Shown here piece after piece: positions 24,394 through 31,425 of a DNA stretch of 59,151 nt. The stretch spans positions 1 to 59,151 of the IMG/VR virus record IMGVR_UViG_3300044999_000021; one strand, 5' to 3'. Below the pieces are notes generated by a model. That model made no database searches, was not told the DNA's origin, and saw nothing but the letters and a program-made list of their open reading frames with translations. This DNA comes from a virus. How positions within the stretch are numbered: the first letter of the stretch is position 1; each line of letters starts with the position of its first letter. The position numbers were made by a program, and so were the translations under genes.

Positions 24394-24485
24394 ACCGGAC
24401 CGGTCCTATCGGGCAGCGCACGAACAGGCACGGCCGGCCCCTTATGTCCGGGGTCGGCCGTGGAGTTGGCCGAGTTTGCGGGGTT
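24394..24485. repeat. Second copy of the shared intergenic module, with a strong hairpin
   Basis: Contains ACCGGACCGGTC (24394-24405) and the 24-bp repeat (24462-24485) also found at 19333-19461. Between them lies a hairpin with CACGGCCG (24429-24436) and CGGCCGTG (24455-24462) arms plus an inner GGGG/CCCC pair. No T-run follows. It occupies the gap between the ParB-like and small terminase genes, so it may control the packaging genes. A possible 26-codon ORF at 24492-24572 was too weak to call. Confidence 0.5.
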
Positions 24486-24541
24486 GTGTTGCTACTTGCC
24501 TTCGATTACCTTAGCCAGACGCTCCAGTGCCAACGGCTGCG

Positions 24542-25285
24542 TCAGGCCGGCATCAAAGCGGCGGCGATCCATTCGCTGACCATGTCCAATCCGCGGCGGA
24601 AATGCGGGTCCTCTTCCGGGATGCGTTCCAGGCAGTTGATCGCCTGGACGGCATGGACGACCCCCACCGGGCGCGGCGTGGTCTTCTTCGGGTCCGGAGG
24701 TTCGCTTTCGAGCGGCAGGCCGGCAGCATAGGCCCGCTGGTCATCTGCCGTGTGCGACGTGAGCAAGGCCGCCGTGCTGACGGCCATGCGTCCTTGATCG
24801 ACTGCCTGAACGACCTCGGGGACCGCTTCGGCAATGACCTTATTCGCCAGGTCGATCATCTTGCCGCTGACTCCGACGGCGGCCCCGGCGGCGTCACGTG
24901 CCTTCCCGGCGTCCTGTGGTGGTAAATTTGCCACCACAGAATTCAACGGCTTTCGCTTCTGCCGCTCTTTCGCTTGTTTCTTGAACAACTCTGCGGCACG
25001 CGCCCCGACCATCGCCCACTGTGATGTCGTCAAATGCCGGCGATGCAGATTCAGGGAGAGGACGTAAGCGACCGGGTCATCCACTTTCACGGCTTTGAAT
25101 CGCGGCTCGACTCCGGCTTTGATGCACGCGAGCAACCGTCGGCGGCCGTCGAGCACTTTGCTGTCGAGCAATTCGATCGGCACGAGCAGCCCATGCTTTT
25201 TCACATCGGCGGCCAGTTCGTCAATGCGTCCCTCATCAAGAGGGAAAATACCCGCCGCTTCGTGGATCGGCATTTCCTTGGCCAT
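24542..25285 (-). CDS. ParB/Srx-fold protein, 247 aa
   Basis: The first 90 residues show the ParB N-terminal pattern: an HGLLVPIELLDSKVLDGRRR segment (residues 31-50) where ParB has its nucleotide-binding loop, then an LNLHRRHLTT segment shared with the second ParB-like protein at 34212. A helix-turn-helix-like region and an acidic C-terminal part follow. It lies between a regulator and the terminase. It could bind DNA to mark packaging or segregation sites, or regulate late genes. Confidence 0.7.
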   Translation of the reverse strand: MAKEMPIHEAAGIFPLDEGRIDELAADVKKHGLLVPIELLDSKVLDGRRRLLACIKAGVEPRFKAVKVDDPVAYVLSLNLHRRHLTTSQWAMVGARAAELFKKQAKERQKRKPLNSVVANLPPQDAGKARDAAGAAVGVSGKMIDLANKVIAEAVPEVVQAVDQGRMAVSTAALLTSHTADDQRAYAAGLPLESEPPDPKKTTPRPVGVVHAVQAINCLERIPEEDPHFRRGLDMVSEWIAAALMPA

Positions 25286-25293
25286 TCATGCCC

Positions 25294-25911
25294 CTAGCCG
25301 GCCAAGATCGCCGAAAGTGCAGACAGGTCCAATGGCCGCGGCATCACGATTTGACAGCCGGACGCCTTCCAAGGTCCTATCGAGGCGTCATCCTCAGTCG
25401 GCACAACAACGATCCGACGAACACCTTGGACCCGCCGAAGTTGCTCTGCCACGCCGAGCGTCTCCGTGCGCCCGATCGCGTTGGCGTCGAGCATGGCGGC
25501 GTCATTCGGACCGAGAGCGGCCCCGAAGTAACCCGCTTGCGCTGCGCTGTCCGCGAACCGTAGGGCAACTTCGGGTATGGCGACCGCAAGGCTGTTTCTT
25601 TCATCCTCAGAGAGCCCGGCGACCAGAGCAGCGACCGGGGGGCCGCATGTCAACTCGGCGGGCACACGCGATCCGTTCGACCGGCAGAACGCCACCACGG
25701 CTGACGACGGAATGCGGCGTTGTTGAATACCTTCGCCTGACGGAGGGAGCCGGAACGCTCCGGGGAGGCCGCCTTGATCCACGGTCCGGGCGATGTATCG
25801 AGCGCTGACGCCCAGCAATTCGGCGACTTGTTCGACCGTGAGTGTTCGCGGAAGCCGGCCAGACCTGGAGCGGACGGTCACAGACGCACCTCCTTGGCTC
25901 GTTGCAATCAT
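25294..25911 (-). CDS. HTH (excisionase/MerR-type) regulator with receiver-like C-terminus, 205 aa
   Basis: Residues 22-80 contain a winged-helix excisionase-type fold (LTVEQVAELLGVSARYIART, then a wing with QRRIPSSAV). Residues 105-205 look like a degenerate receiver or Rossmann-like domain with alternating strands and helices ending in a PLDLSALSAIL segment, as in planctomycete HTH-receiver proteins. It is the second gene of the leftward transcript, just before ParB-like and terminase genes, so it may switch on packaging and late genes. Confidence 0.65.
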   Translation of the reverse strand: MIATSQGGASVTVRSRSGRLPRTLTVEQVAELLGVSARYIARTVDQGGLPGAFRLPPSGEGIQQRRIPSSAVVAFCRSNGSRVPAELTCGPPVAALVAGLSEDERNSLAVAIPEVALRFADSAAQAGYFGAALGPNDAAMLDANAIGRTETLGVAEQLRRVQGVRRIVVVPTEDDASIGPWKASGCQIVMPRPLDLSALSAILAG

Positions 25912-25920
25912 CGTATCACC

Positions 25921-26124
25921 CTATTTCGCTGATTTCTCGACGGAAAGGGAACTGGGTGCGTGATCGCTGCCGAGTCCGATGAGGTCCATGAAGCAATGTT
26001 GCTGCATTAGGGCCGACGAGTAATTGTCGCCCGGCGCTCCGATCAGGTGATGGGGAACGGCGTAATCGAGCGCTAACAGCCGGCACGATTGAGGACCGTC
26101 AATGCGGATGATGGGATCAGCCAT
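25921..26124 (-). CDS. Small protein of unknown function, 67 aa
   Basis: The frame from ATG 26124 has plausible composition with two hydrophobic patches and several His and Cys, and ends 10 bp before the regulator. It would be the first gene of the leftward late transcript. No family is recognised and the ribosome site is weak, so it could be non-coding leader. Confidence 0.45.
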   Translation of the reverse strand: MADPIIRIDGPQSCRLLALDYAVPHHLIGAPGDNYSSALMQQHCFMDLIGLGSDHAPSSLSVEKSAK

Positions 26125-26169
26125 ACCGTCGAATCTTACCGACCCCACGGGGGAAGGGCAATCACGGAT

Positions 26170-26221
26170 CAGAACTTCTGCTCAGACACTGGACGCATTC
26201 TAGGCGATGCGTTAGGATATG
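26170..26221. promoter_or_regulatory. Divergent control region with palindromes
   Basis: The 94-bp gap between the leftward late genes and the rightward early genes has an 11-bp palindrome (CAGAA C TTCTG, 26170-26180). It also holds the left copy of a 15-bp inverted repeat (ATGCGTTAGGATATG, 26207-26221) that runs into the start codon of the excisionase-like gene. The right copy is at 26458-26472. This looks like the main genetic switch. Confidence 0.55.
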
Positions 26222-26407
26222 TCGATGTCGCGCACTCCAAAGCTACTGACCACCACAGAAGCCGGCCTCAAGGTCGGCGTCTCTCCGTCCCGTATCCGGC
26301 AGTTCATCGCCGACGGGCGGCTCACGGCGGTCAAGCTCGGCCGGGACAATTTCATCGATTCCGCCCAATTAGGCCGACTTGTCCGGCGGAAATACGTCAA
26401 AAAATAG
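26219..26407 (+). CDS. Excisionase-like HTH protein, 62 aa
   Basis: A helix-turn-helix of the excisionase type: TTTEAGLKVGVSPSRIRQFI (about residues 11-30) followed by a short wing ending AQLGRLVRR. Length is typical for Xis or for small phage repressors. It is the first early gene. Its start codon lies inside the left arm of the 15-bp inverted repeat and the right arm lies 51 bp after its stop, so autoregulation is likely. The start could also be ATG 26225. Confidence 0.7.
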   Translation: MSMSRTPKLLTTTEAGLKVGVSPSRIRQFIADGRLTAVKLGRDNFIDSAQLGRLVRRKYVKK

Positions 26408-26454
26408 GCCGAAAGGCGGCCCAAAAGAAATCTCGATAAAATGGAAAACTGACC

Positions 26455-26484
26455 TTGCATATCCTAACGCATAGAGTAGGATAT
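26455..26484 (+). promoter_or_regulatory. Putative early promoter with operator in the spacer
   Basis: TTGCAT (26455-26460), a 16-nt spacer and TAGGAT (26477-26482) resemble a sigma-70 promoter directed rightwards. The right arm of the 15-bp inverted repeat (CATATCCTAACGCAT, 26458-26472) occupies the spacer, and TAGGATAT at the -10 repeats part of the same motif, so a bound protein would block transcription. Confidence 0.45.
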
Positions 26485-26549
26485 AGGTGTAGAGAGTGCA
26501 ACGCGGCCCACGTCGGGCCGGGCACCAGTGGACGCAAGGGGATCGGATT

Positions 26550-26735
26550 ATGGCGACTGTAACGAAAATCGACTACGCGAAGCCAATCTTGCGGAAGCAG
26601 AGTACCGACCTGGGCGAACCGGTCGCGCTGCGGAATGCGACGGACGACGAGATCGCCGCGAGCAAGGCGAGCGAGGCGAGCGGGCAGGACGGCTATATCG
26701 ACGTGGACGGCGTGACGTGCTACGTCGAGGACTGA
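26550..26735 (+). CDS. Small acidic protein, 61 aa
   Basis: Start ATG 26550 preceded by AAGGGG. The product is polar and acidic with a C-terminal VDGVTCYVED segment. It is the first gene downstream of the putative operator-controlled promoter. No family is recognised. Confidence 0.6.
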   Translation: MATVTKIDYAKPILRKQSTDLGEPVALRNATDDEIAASKASEASGQDGYIDVDGVTCYVED

Positions 26736-26809
26736 CCCCCTGATGATGGCTCCGGGCGCGGGGCCGAAACGCCGCAAGGCGTCGGGGTCGCAAATGGTGG
26801 AGGTCATCC

Positions 26810-27163
26810 ATGTCGGGGAGACGGCTGGAATTGGCTGGCACGGTGAATGGCCAACTGACCGTCATCGAGCCGGTGTACATTCACGGCGTCCGCGGGTGGG
26901 TCTGCCAGTGCATCTGCGGCCGGAAGTGCGCCTACACGACCGGGGAAATACGGGGCGGAGTGAAATCGTGCGGGTGCATCCATGACGTAGGGATGCACGA
27001 GGCGAACCGACGCAACCAGCGGGGCCGATATGAGAGATACAGGCGGCTGCGTGAAGGTGGAATGACGCCGACCGAAATCGCCCGTCTCTGCGGCGTGTCG
27101 GATGCGGCGGTGCACCAGACACTCCGGTATCGCCCCAAGGCCCCGCGACTCCCAGCAGATTGA
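26810..27163 (+). CDS. Zinc-finger/HTH protein of phage type, 117 aa
   Basis: The N-terminal half has the common phage pattern G-LTVIEP, then WVCQCICG and an SCGC segment: four to five Cys forming a zinc ribbon. The C-terminal half carries an HTH (MTPTEIARLCGVSDAAVHQT, about residues 85-104). GGAGG lies at good distance from ATG 26810. A DNA-binding regulator is likely. Confidence 0.65.
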   Translation: MSGRRLELAGTVNGQLTVIEPVYIHGVRGWVCQCICGRKCAYTTGEIRGGVKSCGCIHDVGMHEANRRNQRGRYERYRRLREGGMTPTEIARLCGVSDAAVHQTLRYRPKAPRLPAD

Positions 27164-27250
27164 CCAGCCCCCGGTCGCCCCGCGTGGGGCGGCCCCTGGA
27201 CGCGGGCGACGAGAGTAGGGATCGGCCACACTACGAGGGAGGGACGGACG

Positions 27251-27622
27251 ATGCAGGACAACGAATTGGCCGGCGACAACGACTCGCAGGACTGGTGCGA
27301 ATGCGACGGCTGCGGCGCCAGGATCGCGGAGCCGGGGCATCCAGACCTGATCGTGATCGACGACCAGCGGCTGTGCCCGGCCTGCGCGGTCGGCCCGTCG
27401 TGCATCGTCTGCCGACGGCGGATGACCGCCGCCGAATTCGAGGCCGAGCGCGTGGCCCTGGGGCTGCCGCTGGGCTGCCCGCCCGTGTGCCAGTTGGACT
27501 GCCTCTATGCGGCCGAGCGGATGGCGGACGACCACCCGGACCTGGCGGCGGCGAGGGCGGCGCTGCTCGCTCACGGCGTCGATCTGGCCGCTCTGACTAC
27601 CAGGCCGATGGTCGCGTGGTGA
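27251..27622 (+). CDS. Cys-rich zinc-binding protein, 123 aa
   Basis: Contains about a dozen Cys in pairs (CECDGC, CPAC, CIVC, CQLDC), suited to two zinc-binding knuckles in the first 85 residues, then an Ala-rich helix. It belongs to the early run of small genes. The function is unknown; such proteins are often host-takeover or DNA-binding factors. Confidence 0.6.
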   Translation: MQDNELAGDNDSQDWCECDGCGARIAEPGHPDLIVIDDQRLCPACAVGPSCIVCRRRMTAAEFEAERVALGLPLGCPPVCQLDCLYAAERMADDHPDLAAARAALLAHGVDLAALTTRPMVAW

Positions 27623-27642
27623 CACTCACGGAGACACGACTC

Positions 27643-27849
27643 ATGACAGTGCCGACGACCTTGGAAGCCCGGTGCGATTCGGATCAGTCCATCTATGTCG
27701 CCTGGATCGACACCCAATCGATCTACAGCGAGGACGGCGGCAAATCGTGGGTGAATTACGACGGCAAGGCGCCACCGCCGGAATTCTCCGGCGCGACGAT
27801 CCGCATGGCCGACGGGCCGAATGAGGGAGAGACGACGACGCTCCCTTGA
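27643..27849 (+). CDS. Small protein of unknown function, 68 aa
   Basis: Start ATG 27643 with GGAG 9 nt upstream; an upstream GTG at 27619 that overlaps the previous stop is an alternative. It contains two YxxDGG-like turns and no motif that I recognise. Confidence 0.5.
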   Translation: MTVPTTLEARCDSDQSIYVAWIDTQSIYSEDGGKSWVNYDGKAPPPEFSGATIRMADGPNEGETTTLP

Positions 27850-27883
27850 CACCGGCCGCTTAGCTGCACCGAGGAGAACTGCG

Positions 27884-28111
27884 ATGCCGGTCAGGCAGGA
27901 GCGATCTGAGGACGGCCGGTACGACTACGGCGACATGGATCGCGTCTGCGTCTGCGGCCATACGCTCGGGGATCATGCCGGCGGGCCGAATCCGAAACGG
28001 TGCCTCGCGCATGCCAACGGCAGTGTCCCCAGGACCGATGCGGACCCGGACTGCCAGTGCGAGAAGTTCCGGCCAAAGCGGACAAAAGCGAAGCGACGAA
28101 ATAATTCCTGA
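27884..28111 (+). CDS. Small Cys/His protein, 75 aa
   Basis: Start ATG 27884 with GAGGAG upstream. A CVCGHTLGDH segment and a CQCEKF segment suggest a small zinc-binding fold often seen in phage and actinobacterial proteins. A basic C-terminal tail follows. Function is unknown. Confidence 0.6.
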   Translation: MPVRQERSEDGRYDYGDMDRVCVCGHTLGDHAGGPNPKRCLAHANGSVPRTDADPDCQCEKFRPKRTKAKRRNNS

Positions 28112-28131
28112 CGCCGAACTGGGAGACGACA

Positions 28132-28362
28132 ATGACGACGCGACAAATGATCGACGCGATTCAACCGCAGACTGAGCAAGCATTCCGCCGCGGCGCAGCC
28201 ACTCTGACCGTGGCCCGCGACGAATACCGGTGTCTGCGATTCCGCCAAGGCGGCAAATACGAGGACTGGTACGAGACGACGGCTGACGCTCTGGTCCGGC
28301 AAATGGAATCCAAGGCTACCGAGCTTGGGGCGTGGGAGCCAGAACTAGCCGCCGCGAAATAA
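28132..28362 (+). CDS. Small protein of unknown function, 76 aa
   Basis: Start ATG 28132 with GGGAG upstream. A mixed polar helix-strand-helix protein. It is the last plus-strand gene before the structured region and attP. Confidence 0.55.
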   Translation: MTTRQMIDAIQPQTEQAFRRGAATLTVARDEYRCLRFRQGGKYEDWYETTADALVRQMESKATELGAWEPELAAAK

Positions 28363-28370
28363 TTCCGCAA

Positions 28371-28398
28371 CGGCCCTTGCAACCTCGATTGCGGGCCG
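28371..28398 (+). terminator. Hairpin after the 28132 gene
   Basis: CGGCCC and GCAA on one side pair with TTGC and GGGCCG on the other around a 6-nt loop, with a 2-nt bulge. It begins 9 bp after the stop. No T-run follows, so it may be part of the larger structured region at 28419-28506 rather than a terminator. Confidence 0.45.
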
Positions 28399-28418
28399 GT
28401 AGAGTGTGACGCAGACGA

Positions 28419-28506
28419 AAGCCCCGCGAAGGCCCAAGACACGAAAACTTGCCGTCGCCCCATCGGAGACATCTCCTCAACCTTCGCGGGCTTGAGGGGC
28501 GACGGC
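28419..28506 (+). ncRNA. Pseudoknot-capable structured element next to attP
   Basis: Two long complementary pairs interleave. Arm a (28419-28432) pairs with a' (28481-28493), 13 bp with one bulged C. Arm b (28451-28461, GCCGTCGCCCC) pairs perfectly with b' (28496-28506), 11 bp. The order a-b-a'-b' is a pseudoknot topology, with loops of 18, 19 and 2 nt; the middle loop has its own GGAG/CTCC hairpin. ATTTT follows b', so the b-b' hairpin alone could also act as a terminator. There is no convincing gene in 28363-28582. It could be a small RNA, a regulatory switch or integrase-related DNA sites. Confidence 0.5.
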
Positions 28507-28582
28507 ATTTTGCGCACGGTGACGACGATGACCCACAATGACGCATATTCCGAAAAGGGTTGGAGTCAAAACGACCTTCGCG

Positions 28583-28624
28583 CTCACACGGTAGGGGTCA
28601 CTGGTTCGAGTCCAGTAGCGCCCA
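28583..28624 (+). other. attP: 3' part of a tRNA gene (probably tRNA-Val)
   Basis: From the anticodon loop onward the sequence reads as a tRNA: anticodon CAC, a stem strand GGTAG, a variable loop, a T arm ACTGG TTCGAGT CCAGT (28600-28616), and an acceptor strand AGCGCCC plus discriminator A (28617-28624). The 5' half of a tRNA is absent upstream. It ends 2 bp from the integrase stop codon. Such fragments are the usual attachment cores of tyrosine integrases that restore the host tRNA gene on integration. Confidence 0.8.
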
Positions 28625-28626
28625 GT

Positions 28627-29601
28627 TCACTTCTTCGGCACTCCCAATTCGGCCGCGGCGCGCATCGCGTCGATAGCACCTTCCGACCGGTGCCAATAAA
28701 ATCGTTCGGTCACGGCCGTTGTGCTGTGGCCGGCTTGCTCGGCAACGAGCTTGATCGGTGCGCCGGCCTCAATCATCGCGGACAGGGCACGGTGACGAAC
28801 GCCGTGGAGGCTGGCCTTCACGTCGATACCGTGCCGTTTCTTGAGTCTGCGAAGCTGGTAGGACAGGACGCCGGGACGCCACGGGCCGCCGCGGGTGTTC
28901 CGGAAGATGAAATTTGTCGGTGCGATCATCCCAAGGCTTGGCACTACCGGCGCAAGGGAATCTGTTTGGTCCGTGGCTGCCAATGCCCCGAGTATTGCGC
29001 GAAGAACAGCAACCGCTTCGGTGACCAACGCGACCACCTTCGGCCGGCCGGTGAATCGCCGGCTCTTATGTCTTTCGATAGTCCAAATTCCCCGCTCCAA
29101 ATCCATATCGCCCCACGTTGCCTGACACAATTCCCCCGTCCGGCAGCCGGTCAGCCGAAGGAATCGCAACACTGCCTCGAATTGCTTGCTCGACACCCGC
29201 TCAAGCTGAGCCAGGGCGTCGTCGGGCATTTCTGCTCGCCGCTCATGTTCGGCGTATTGGACGTTCACGAAGGGGTTGCGGGCGATCCTCTCCTGACGGA
29301 ACGCCCAGTTGAAGGCCGCGCGGATGCCGTTGGCTTTTGCTCGGCGAGTGCTGATGGACCGCCACTCAGGATGGGCTTCAACGAAGTCCGTCAAGTGGAA
29401 CGGCTTCAAGTCGGCGACGACCACGCCACCACAAGCGGCGACGAACAGGCCAAAAGTGTATTCGCGGTCGGCTTTGGCAGCCGGACCGTGGACGCCCTCG
29501 GCGGCGCAATGACGCCGGTACAAGGCCACGACGTCCTTGACGGTCAACTGTGGTACGCGCCCCGTGTCCTGGTCGGGACGGAACAAACGAAGTGTGGCCA
29601 A
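28627..29601 (-). CDS. int: Tyrosine integrase, 324 aa
   Basis: Site-specific recombinase for integration into a host tRNA gene. The catalytic residues are Arg154 (TGCRTGEL), Lys179, His266 and Arg269 (LHGVRH), His292 (GHSTTAV) and Tyr302 (nucleophile in ERFYWH). The N-terminal 115 residues form the SAM-like core-binding domain. It has no clear AP2-type arm-binding domain. The start appears to be TTG 29601; an earlier start is possible because the frame stays open upstream. It lies on the strand opposite to the early genes, adjacent to attP. Confidence 0.9.
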   Translation of the reverse strand: MATLRLFRPDQDTGRVPQLTVKDVVALYRRHCAAEGVHGPAAKADREYTFGLFVAACGGVVVADLKPFHLTDFVEAHPEWRSISTRRAKANGIRAAFNWAFRQERIARNPFVNVQYAEHERRAEMPDDALAQLERVSSKQFEAVLRFLRLTGCRTGELCQATWGDMDLERGIWTIERHKSRRFTGRPKVVALVTEAVAVLRAILGALAATDQTDSLAPVVPSLGMIAPTNFIFRNTRGGPWRPGVLSYQLRRLKKRHGIDVKASLHGVRHRALSAMIEAGAPIKLVAEQAGHSTTAVTERFYWHRSEGAIDAMRAAAELGVPKK

Positions 29602-29608
29602 CGGGGAG

Positions 29609-29638
29609 AGCCTCGGCCAACAAGCACGGAGGCTTTTT
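29609..29638 (+). terminator. Rightward terminator upstream of int
   Basis: AGCCTC (29609-29614) and GAGGCT (29629-29634) form a stem followed by a T-run (to 29638) on the plus strand. It would stop transcription passing antisense through int from the early region or host side. Confidence 0.65.
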
Positions 29639-29639
29639 C

Positions 29640-29673
29640 GCCCGTCACCGGTGCGTTGCCGGTGGCGGGCTTT
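29640..29673 (+). terminator. Second rightward terminator upstream of int
   Basis: GCCCG-CACCGG and CCGGTG-CGGGC arms (29640-29651 and 29659-29670) with one mismatch and a 7-nt loop are followed by TTT. It directly follows the previous terminator, giving a tandem pair. The remaining 29674-29875 holds a GC-rich hairpin (AGCCGGC/GCCGGCT) and the ribosome site of the next gene. Confidence 0.6.
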
Positions 29674-29875
29674 CCCAACCTCCGGAATCGAATCGTTTTT
29701 ATCAACCCGCCATCCTCGCGCGCGGAATCCTGGCTGTCCATTCCGAACAGTTTGGATTGTGAAGATTTTGCCGATTATGAGGGCGAAAGACGCCAGCTGA
29801 AACGGACCAACCCCCAGCCGGCTGCGTTCGCGCGGATGCGGCCGGCTCCCCTCTCACCCTGAAAGGAACACGACG

Positions 29876-30487
29876 ATGGCCAAAACATGGATCGAAGGCG
29901 CGAACGGCAACCGCTGCTCCGTGGAGCTTTTCGGCAGCGAATTACTCGCGCGGGAAGCCCTCGAAACACTCATTAACTGCTCGCGCTGCTCGGACTGCTC
30001 GGGCTGCTCGCGCTGCTCGGACTGCTCGGGCTGCTCGGACTGCTCGGACTGCTCGGGCTGCTCGGACTGCTCGCGCTGCTCGGACTGCTCGGGCTGCTCG
30101 GGCTGCTCGGACTGCTCGGACTGCTCGGACTGCTCGGGCTGCTCGCGCTGCTCGGGCTGCTCGGGCTGCTCGGGCATGGCTCCTGTCAAAATCAACCGCG
30201 AAATCCCCGTCATCCCGGACATCCACAAGCGGCTCCTGGAAGCCGTCACCGCCCCGCAGCACAAGCTGAGCATGAGCGATTGGCACACCTGCGAAACGAC
30301 GCATTGCCGCGCCGGGTGGGTGGTTCATCTGGCCGGGAAGGCCGGGTACGAACTCGAAAAGCAAACTTCGGCCTTGTTCGCCGCCCAGCAAATCTACAAG
30401 GCCAGCGGCTATGAGATTTCGCCGGTCCGATTCTTTGACGACAACGAGGCGGCGATGGCCGACATGAAGCGGCTCGCCGGCGCTTGA
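29876..30487 (+). CDS. Protein with 22 Cys-Ser-X repeats and a conserved phage C-terminal domain, 203 aa
   Basis: Start ATG 29876 with AAAGGA 8 nt upstream. Residues 1-34 form a short N-terminal domain. Residues 35-100 are 22 uninterrupted tripeptides Cys-Ser-[Asp/Gly/Arg]. Residues 101-203 form a separate domain with a WHTCETTHCRAGWVVHLAG segment near residue 138 and a YKASGYEISPVRFFDD segment near 178; similar C-terminal domains occur in other phages. The repeat may fold as a Cys-lined solenoid or bind metal. Function is unknown. Confidence 0.75.
   Translation: MAKTWIEGANGNRCSVELFGSELLAREALETLINCSRCSDCSGCSRCSDCSGCSDCSDCSGCSDCSRCSDCSGCSGCSDCSDCSDCSGCSRCSGCSGCSGMAPVKINREIPVIPDIHKRLLEAVTAPQHKLSMSDWHTCETTHCRAGWVVHLAGKAGYELEKQTSALFAAQQIYKASGYEISPVRFFDDNEAAMADMKRLAGA
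29978..30175 (+). repeat. 22 tandem copies of a 9-bp coding repeat
   Basis: Each unit is TGC TCG plus GAC, GGC or CGC, so only two base positions vary. The uniform codon use points to recent expansion by slippage or recombination, and unit loss or gain would keep the frame. This is not a CRISPR array: there are no spacers. Confidence 0.9.
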
Positions 30488-30535
30488 CGCTGCGGACATT
30501 GTTAGCCCAACCCCGGACCGCGAAAGGACAGAGAC

Positions 30536-31009
30536 ATGACAACCGACGATGACTGCGACGCGACCTACTTCCTGCAAATCCAATTCGGCACCGAGTGGTA
30601 CAGCGTCGGTGTTTACCCGACGCGCGACGACGCCCATTGGGCTGCGGCCCAATGGCGGATGCGGTTCGGACGCCCCCAGCATGAGGGCGATCCATTTAGG
30701 GTCACAGAGGACGCTTGCCATCCGGTGGGCGAGAAGGACGACAAGACCCGGCCGCCGGTCCGCGAGCCGGAAGCCGACGAGTCGGAAACTCTTACCGACA
30801 AGGAAATGCTAACGGCGTGCAAACTGGCCGTTGCGGTTGTGGAGCGAGCCGACCCAACCGTGTCCGAGATCATGGCTGAGGCCCGCCAGAGCGACCGCAG
30901 CGACGGGAAGCAGGACGCGATTGACGAGCAGGACGGCTATGGAGACCGCGCGGAAACGTCCATCCCCTATCCGAGCCATGCGCCGGACGGCAGCCCGATT
31001 CCCTACTGA
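30536..31009 (+). CDS. Acidic protein of unknown function, 157 aa
   Basis: The first 60 residues form a compact strand-rich domain (YFLQIQFGTEWYSVGVYPT), followed by a long acidic, low-complexity region. Start ATG 30536 with AAAGGAC upstream. No family is recognised. Confidence 0.6.
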   Translation: MTTDDDCDATYFLQIQFGTEWYSVGVYPTRDDAHWAAAQWRMRFGRPQHEGDPFRVTEDACHPVGEKDDKTRPPVREPEADESETLTDKEMLTACKLAVAVVERADPTVSEIMAEARQSDRSDGKQDAIDEQDGYGDRAETSIPYPSHAPDGSPIPY

Positions 31010-31023
31010 GGAGAGCGATCCCG

Positions 31024-31425
31024 ATGGACCAACCGCCAATCGACATACCCGATCATCCTGACGACGACGAACGCTGCCCCGAATGTGGCAACGTGATGAC
31101 TCAAGATTGGGAGGGCGACCCCGACGTGATCGGTGGCACCCGCGAGTTGTCGGTCTGCTCCAAATGCCCCGTCGTAATCGCTGCCGACCAGTGGCACGAA
31201 GACTTTCTGAAAGAGATTGTTCGTTCATCGGACCCGGAACTAATAGTCTCGGTTCCCGTCGCAACGCTCAAAAAACTCGCCGGCGCTTGTCACGCCGCCG
31301 CTCAATGGTACGGCGCGGGACGGGTAATGAACGAACCCGGCGCGGGGCCAATGGCCAAGGAAATGATTGACCTGCTCGGTGAAGTCGAAGACCTGATTCT
31401 CAATGCCCAAGGACGCCAGCGATGA
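31024..31425 (+). CDS. Zinc-ribbon protein with a WYGAGR-type C-terminal domain, 133 aa
   Basis: CPEC near residue 18 and CSKC near 45 form a zinc ribbon. The C-terminal 50 residues (AAAQWYGAGRVMNEPGAGP segment) are paralogous to the C-terminus of the 33634 gene. Start ATG 31024 after GGAGAG. Function is unknown. Confidence 0.6.
   Translation: MDQPPIDIPDHPDDDERCPECGNVMTQDWEGDPDVIGGTRELSVCSKCPVVIAADQWHEDFLKEIVRSSDPELIVSVPVATLKKLAGACHAAAQWYGAGRVMNEPGAGPMAKEMIDLLGEVEDLILNAQGRQR

Noticed and set aside
28583-28624. Complete tRNA gene
   Set aside because: Only the 3' half is present; the D arm and 5' acceptor strand are missing upstream.
28627-29862. Plus-strand long frame through the integrase
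   Set aside because: It is antisense to a clear tyrosine recombinase with all catalytic residues.
29978-30175. CRISPR array
   Set aside because: The repeats are contiguous 9-bp coding units with no spacers.
29854-30721. Minus-strand open frames rich in Glu-Gln-Pro or Ala-Arg-Val across the 9-bp repeat
   Set aside because: They are antisense images of the tandem repeat and have no ribosome sites or flanking domains.
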